A stretch of DNA of 64,000 nt from Corynebacterium kutscheri (GTDB lineage: Bacteria; Actinomycetota; Actinomycetes; Mycobacteriales; Mycobacteriaceae), in the NCBI RefSeq assembly GCF_000980835.1, contig NZ_CP011312.1, forward strand, positions 1,178,001-1,242,000. Direction: 5' to 3'. The notes below the pieces were generated by a model, which ran no database searches, was not told the origin of the DNA, and saw nothing but the letters and a program-made list of their open reading frames with translations. Shown one piece after another: positions 61,003-64,000 of this stretch (position 1 is the stretch's first letter; the number at the start of each line of letters is the position of its first letter). The position numbers and the translations under genes are program-made.

Positions 61003-62267
61003 GCTAAAAGAGCAGCAACAATATCGACCAGGGCAATATCTTCTTGAGCATGTTCAACCAAATTTTTAACTGCCACAATGCCGTGTTCTAGTTCCCGATC
61101 GCCAAGTACTAAAGCAAAGCGAGCACCAGCTCTATCAGCACCTTTCATCGCACCTTTTAAGCCACGATCACCATAGGACATATCAGCAGAGATTCCTGCT
61201 TGCCGTAAAGTGTCGATGAGTTTCACCATTTCTCGTTTTGCTGCTACACCTAATGCCACACCAAAAACAGAAACCCGCGAACCATCAGTAACAGTTTTAT
61301 TTTCTGCTTGTAATGCTAATAAGCAGCGGTCTACCCCCAGAGCATAACCAATACCCGAGAGCGGCTGACCACCAAGCTGTGACATCAAGCCGTCATAACG
61401 CCCACCGCCGCCGATACCCGATTGAGCACCAAGACCATCATGGACAAACTCAAAAGTTGTCTTGGTGTAATAGTCGAGACCGCGCACCATGCGAGGGTTG
61501 ACGACATATGCCACACCTAGGTCGTCGAGCATGCCGGTAACAGTTTCAAAATGTTCACGACTTTCCACAGAAAGGTGATCAAGCATAAGCGGTGCATCAG
61601 CAGTCATTTCTTTCATTACGGCTCGTTTATCATCAAGTACCCGTAAAGGATTGATTTCTGCACGTTTACGAGTTTCTTCATCTAACGGCAGCGCAAAGAG
61701 AAATTCTTGCAGCTTATTTCGATATGCTGGCCGGCAAGTATCGTCACCGAGGCTGGTTATCTCCAACCGATAACCAGTTAATCCGATAGCTTTAAGGCTG
61801 TGGTCTGCTAGAGCAATTACTTCAGCATCCAAGGCTGGATCATCAATGCCAATTGCCTCAACGCCTACTTGCTGAAGCTGCCGATACCGACCTGATTGAG
61901 GGCGCTCATAACGAAAAAATGGGCCATAGTAGTTTAACTTGACCGGCAATTGACCCCGATCAAGATTATGTTCAATAACTGCCCGCATAACCCCGGCGGT
62001 TCCTTCCGGGCGCAAGGTAACAGAACGATCTCCACGGTCAGCGAAAGTGTACATTTCTTTACTTACCACATCGGTAGATTCGCCTACACCGCGTGCAAAC
62101 AAAGAAGTGTCTTCAAAAACTGGAAGCTCAATGTGCTCATAGCCTGCCAGATGCGCTTGATGGGCAAAACTATCGCGTACCGCAATGAACTCAGCAGAGT
62201 GTGGTGGCAGGTAGTCAGGAACGCCCTTGGGGGCAGAAAACGTTGTTATCTTCTTTGTCTCACTCAC
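60993..62267 (-). CDS. hisS: histidyl-tRNA synthetase
   Basis: Charges tRNA-His. The 424 residues show class II motif 1 through motif 3, the HisRS-specific [12 protein letters not shown] and GGGRYDGL, and the C-terminal anticodon-binding domain. GTG start at 62267 with AGGAT about ten bases upstream. It follows the glyoxalase-like gene by 11 bases, a conserved actinobacterial pair. Confidence 0.97.
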   Translation of the reverse strand: MSETKKITTFSAPKGVPDYLPPHSAEFIAVRDSFAHQAHLAGYEHIELPVFEDTSLFARGVGESTDVVSKEMYTFADRGDRSVTLRPEGTAGVMRAVIEHNLDRGQLPVKLNYYGPFFRYERPQSGRYRQLQQVGVEAIGIDDPALDAEVIALADHSLKAIGLTGYRLEITSLGDDTCRPAYRNKLQEFLFALPLDEETRKRAEINPLRVLDDKRAVMKEMTADAPLMLDHLSVESREHFETVTGMLDDLGVAYVVNPRMVRGLDYYTKTTFEFVHDGLGAQSGIGGGGRYDGLMSQLGGQPLSGIGYALGVDRCLLALQAENKTVTDGSRVSVFGVALGVAAKREMVKLIDTLRQAGISADMSYGDRGLKGAMKGADRAGARFALVLGDRELEHGIVAVKNLVEHAQEDIALVDIVAALLAKL

Positions 62268-62278
62268 AGATAAGTATC

Positions 62279-62908
62279 CTAGCGGAGAAATGGATTAGTC
62301 ATGCGTTCAGCACGCATTGTGGTAATCGGACCATGTCCGGGAAGTATTTGTAGACGATCATCAAGGGTGAGCACTTGTTCTTGCAGGCTGCGCTGCATAT
62401 CTTTCGGGTTGCTTTGAGCCAAATCAGTACGTCCAATCGATCCTTTAAAGACAACGTCACCAGAAAAACAAAATTCGTCGCTTACGAATAACACAGAACC
62501 TGGTGAATGCCCGGGAGCATGACGAACCTCAAATTTTTGCTCCCCTAAACTAATATGCTCCCCGTGGTTAAGATGAAACAGCTGCTTAATAGGAGTCATA
62601 TGTGCAGCGTCGAAAAGTATTTGAGATTCCGGAGAAACCCCTTCACCAGCAGCAAGCATAAACTCATCAGCGGGGTGTATATAAACCGGAACCTGGTGTT
62701 TTAATGCTAAGGTTCCGGCATCACGAGTGTGATCAATATGCCCATGAGTAAGTATGATCTGCTCTAATATCAAGTCATTATCTAGGAGATGACGGTCGAT
62801 ATGTGCAGCTGCGTGCATACCCGGATCAATGACAGTAACTTTTTTATCCGCAATAGCCAGGTAGCAATTTGTTTTATATGGCCCTGCAGCAAAACCAAGA
62901 ATCTCCAT
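62279..62908 (-). CDS. metallo-beta-lactamase-fold hydrolase (glyoxalase II-like)
   Basis: 209-residue MBL-fold enzyme with the metal motif THGHIDH (54-60), HAPGHSPGS, the bridging Asp in CFSGDVVF, and a final His in LPGHGP. It belongs to the group near hisS in actinobacteria, annotated as hydroxyacylglutathione hydrolase-like; since these bacteria lack glutathione, the real thioester is probably different. ATG at 62908 has no ribosome binding site; TATGCT ends seven bases upstream, suggesting a leaderless transcript. Confidence 0.88.
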   Translation of the reverse strand: MEILGFAAGPYKTNCYLAIADKKVTVIDPGMHAAAHIDRHLLDNDLILEQIILTHGHIDHTRDAGTLALKHQVPVYIHPADEFMLAAGEGVSPESQILFDAAHMTPIKQLFHLNHGEHISLGEQKFEVRHAPGHSPGSVLFVSDEFCFSGDVVFKGSIGRTDLAQSNPKDMQRSLQEQVLTLDDRLQILPGHGPITTMRAERMTNPFLR

Positions 62909-62923
62909 AAACTACAGCATAAC

Positions 62924-62959
62924 GTGAAAAAGGACGAGTCTTTACTTGACTCGTCCTTT
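62924..62959 (-). terminator. intrinsic terminator after tpx
   Basis: Perfect 12-bp stem (AAAGGACGAGTC at 62929-62940, complement at 62948-62959) with a 7-base loop, then TTCACG on the minus strand after a TTT-ending stem. It overlaps the -35 region of the MBL-hydrolase promoter. Confidence 0.85.
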
Positions 62960-62989
62960 CAACTCATAGCGTCTATTTCATGGTCTTCT

Positions 62990-63487
62990 TTAAGCCAGCG
63001 CAGCTAAAGCAGCATCGTAATCTGGCTCGTCAGTGATTTCATTAACCAACTGTGTATACACAATTTTTCCCGAACCATCAGCAATAATAACGCTACGTGC
63101 TAGCAATCCTTGAAGTGGTGAACCAGCCAAAACTAGCCCATAATCAGCACCGAAAGAAGCACGGAATGCCGAAGTTGCCACAACGTTATCCAGACCTTCT
63201 GCACCACAGAAACGAGCGAGTGCAAAAGGAAGATCCATAGAAACACAAACAACAACTGTATCGTCAAGATCAGAAGCTAGCTCATTAAAACGTCGCACGC
63301 TTTGGGCGCATACACCGGTATCTACCGAAGGGAAAATGTTAAGCACAATGCGCTTTCCAGCAAAATCTTCATTGGTTACTTCGGAAAGATCCGTGCGTAG
63401 CAATTCAAACCGAGGAAGCATCTCACCTACTGCTGGGATATCACCAGAGGTTTCAGTTGGTTCACCTTTAAAAAGAATTTCACTCAT
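62990..63487 (-). CDS. tpx: thiol peroxidase Tpx
   Basis: Atypical two-cysteine peroxiredoxin that reduces lipid and hydrogen peroxides with thioredoxin. The 165 residues contain the peroxidatic Cys60 in [12 protein letters not shown] and the resolving Cys94 in ARFCGAEG, as in the Mycobacterium enzyme. I start it at the ATG at 63487 ([10 protein letters not shown]); a GTG at 63496 adds three residues with no better ribosome binding site. It is not in an operon, being followed by a strong terminator and preceded by a long intergenic region. Confidence 0.95.
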   Translation of the reverse strand: MSEILFKGEPTETSGDIPAVGEMLPRFELLRTDLSEVTNEDFAGKRIVLNIFPSVDTGVCAQSVRRFNELASDLDDTVVVCVSMDLPFALARFCGAEGLDNVVATSAFRASFGADYGLVLAGSPLQGLLARSVIIADGSGKIVYTQLVNEITDEPDYDAALAALA

Positions 63488-63819
63488 GACGACCACAATA
63501 GCTAAAGCTTCATAGGTGCGCCATAGGTGTCTCTGCCGGCAAAAATATCAGATTAACGATAAAACCCATTTTAGAAATATAGGCAATAAGCAGGTAAAAC
63601 ATTCCTTTATAATTGCTTATCGACGATCACTTATACCAGCATTTATTTTGTTTCCCAGTGCATAATTACACATACGGTTCATTTATTTCACTTCATCACA
63701 TGCACCAAAGCTTTTACCCATTAGTCTCAGTGCACAGCGTAAATGCAATTTTTTACCTTTTATTAGTTACAATTGACCACGTTTTCATTGCATCAGATTA
63801 TTGAAGGGCTTAGAAAAAG
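63488..63819. other. 332-bp divergent region between tpx and the cyclophilin gene
   Basis: It holds the promoters for both flanking genes. ATAAGCA (63586-63592) and TGCTTAT (63614-63620) form a 7-bp inverted repeat about 100-130 bases upstream of tpx. A 63-codon plus-strand frame (63613-63804) lies here but has no ribosome binding site and overlaps the cyclophilin promoter, so it is not called as a gene. Confidence 0.5.
63773..63801 (+). promoter_or_regulatory. probable promoter of the cyclophilin gene
   Basis: TTGACC (63773-63778) and GATTAT (63796-63801) are 17 bases apart, a good sigma-A spacing, with the start codon about 19 bases after the -10 box. Confidence 0.5.
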
Positions 63820-64000
63820 GTGAGCACGAATAAGCAACGCCGCGAGGACGCTATGCGCAGCCTCGACAAAGAGATTAAATCTCGTGACCGCGCGGAAAAA
63901 ACGAAACCACTCGGTGTTGCCGCAGCAGCGGCAGTCGCCCTTCTCGTTATCGTAAGCGGTATCTATTTTGCCGCGACAAACACTAACGAAGAAGACGTCA
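63820..64000 (+). CDS. membrane-anchored peptidyl-prolyl cis-trans isomerase (cyclophilin), N-terminal part
   Basis: The first 60 codons of a gene cut by the window end. They encode a basic cytosolic segment (STNKQRREDAMRSLDKEIKS and beyond) and one membrane helix (about residues 31-51), followed by an acidic linker. This layout and the position next to tpx, the MBL hydrolase and hisS match the actinobacterial PpiB-type cyclophilin gene, but the catalytic domain is outside the window, so the name rests on context. GTG at 63820; GAAGGG lies about 11 bases upstream. Confidence 0.65.
   Translation, partial: MSTNKQRREDAMRSLDKEIKSRDRAEKTKPLGVAAAAAVALLVIVSGIYFAATNTNEEDV

Noticed and set aside
63613..63804. 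63-codon plus-strand frame between tpx and the cyclophilin gene
   Set aside because: No ribosome binding site, overlaps the promoter of the downstream gene, and its residues are biased as expected from A+T-rich intergenic DNA.

Overview
The window is a 64 kb piece of an actinobacterial chromosome, almost certainly a Corynebacterium. The basis is gene order and protein type: secG-ppc-tpiA-pgk-gap-whiA-yvcK-rapZ-uvrC, mihF-gmk-rpoZ, pyrR-pyrB-pyrC-carA-carB-pyrF, the aro cluster ending in efp-nusB, NusB with an acidic tail, and a PriA that lacks its helicase motifs. The DNA is visibly A+T-rich for that genus (closer to C. kutscheri-like species than to C. glutamicum), but I did not compute a GC value and do not name a species. 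Nearly everything is core chromosome. I see no rRNA, tRNA, CRISPR, insertion sequence or prophage.

Layout. 0-6.4 kb: SecG, then PEP carboxylase and the glycolytic triad TpiA/Pgk/Gap, all on the minus strand, with hairpin terminators between several of them and a RamA-like operator upstream of gap. 6.8-19.3 kb: thirteen closely packed minus-strand genes, def-fmt-rsmB-rpe-ribD-ribE-ribBA-ribH-(membrane PH protein)-uvrC-rapZ-yvcK-whiA, joining start-of-translation functions, riboflavin synthesis, DNA repair and cell-envelope/division regulators. 19.4-25.4 kb: priA, metK, coaBC, rpoZ, gmk, mihF. 25.7-34.3 kb: the complete de novo UMP operon behind a PyrR-type RNA leader. 34.3-36.6 kb: a divergent plus-strand trio (an SDR39U1-type epimerase with a lipid-binding-like N-terminus and two YbjN-family proteins). 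36.7-44.2 kb: nusB, efp, pepQ, aroQ, aroB, aroK, aroC, a small prepilin peptidase and aroE. 44.3-54 kb: mltG, ruvX, alaS, rarA, an aminoglycoside-phosphotransferase-fold kinase, and aspS. 54.2-61 kb is the least conserved-looking part: a zinc metallopeptidase, a large SNF2 helicase with a helix-hairpin-helix region, a TetR regulator, an FMN reductase and serine dehydratase. 61-64 kb: hisS, a glyoxalase-II-like hydrolase, tpx and the start of a membrane-anchored cyclophilin gene.

How it works together. The minus-strand blocks are biosynthetic operons: UMP from bicarbonate, glutamine and aspartate; riboflavin from GTP and ribulose 5-phosphate (with rpe making ribulose 5-phosphate available next door); and the shikimate pathway to chorismate except its first and sixth steps. 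Translation and its initiation are served by def, fmt, efp, alaS, aspS and hisS.

Most interesting signals. No clearly new multi-gene system is visible. The better leads are regulatory: (1) a PyrR-type recognition hairpin that can cover the pyrR ribosome binding site; (2) a roughly 30-bp promoter block shared almost base for base by def and pyrR; (3) repeated AGTGA half-sites in front of the TetR gene, with leaderless-looking promoters in that neighbourhood; (4) tandem 10-bp repeats at the sdaA promoter. Among proteins, the HhH-SNF2 helicase, the catalytically complete APH-fold kinase between rarA and aspS, and the SDR39U1-YbjN-YbjN trio are the least understood. Start codons were chosen from Shine-Dalgarno spacing and remembered family N-termini; where these differ from the longest reading frame, the entry says so.
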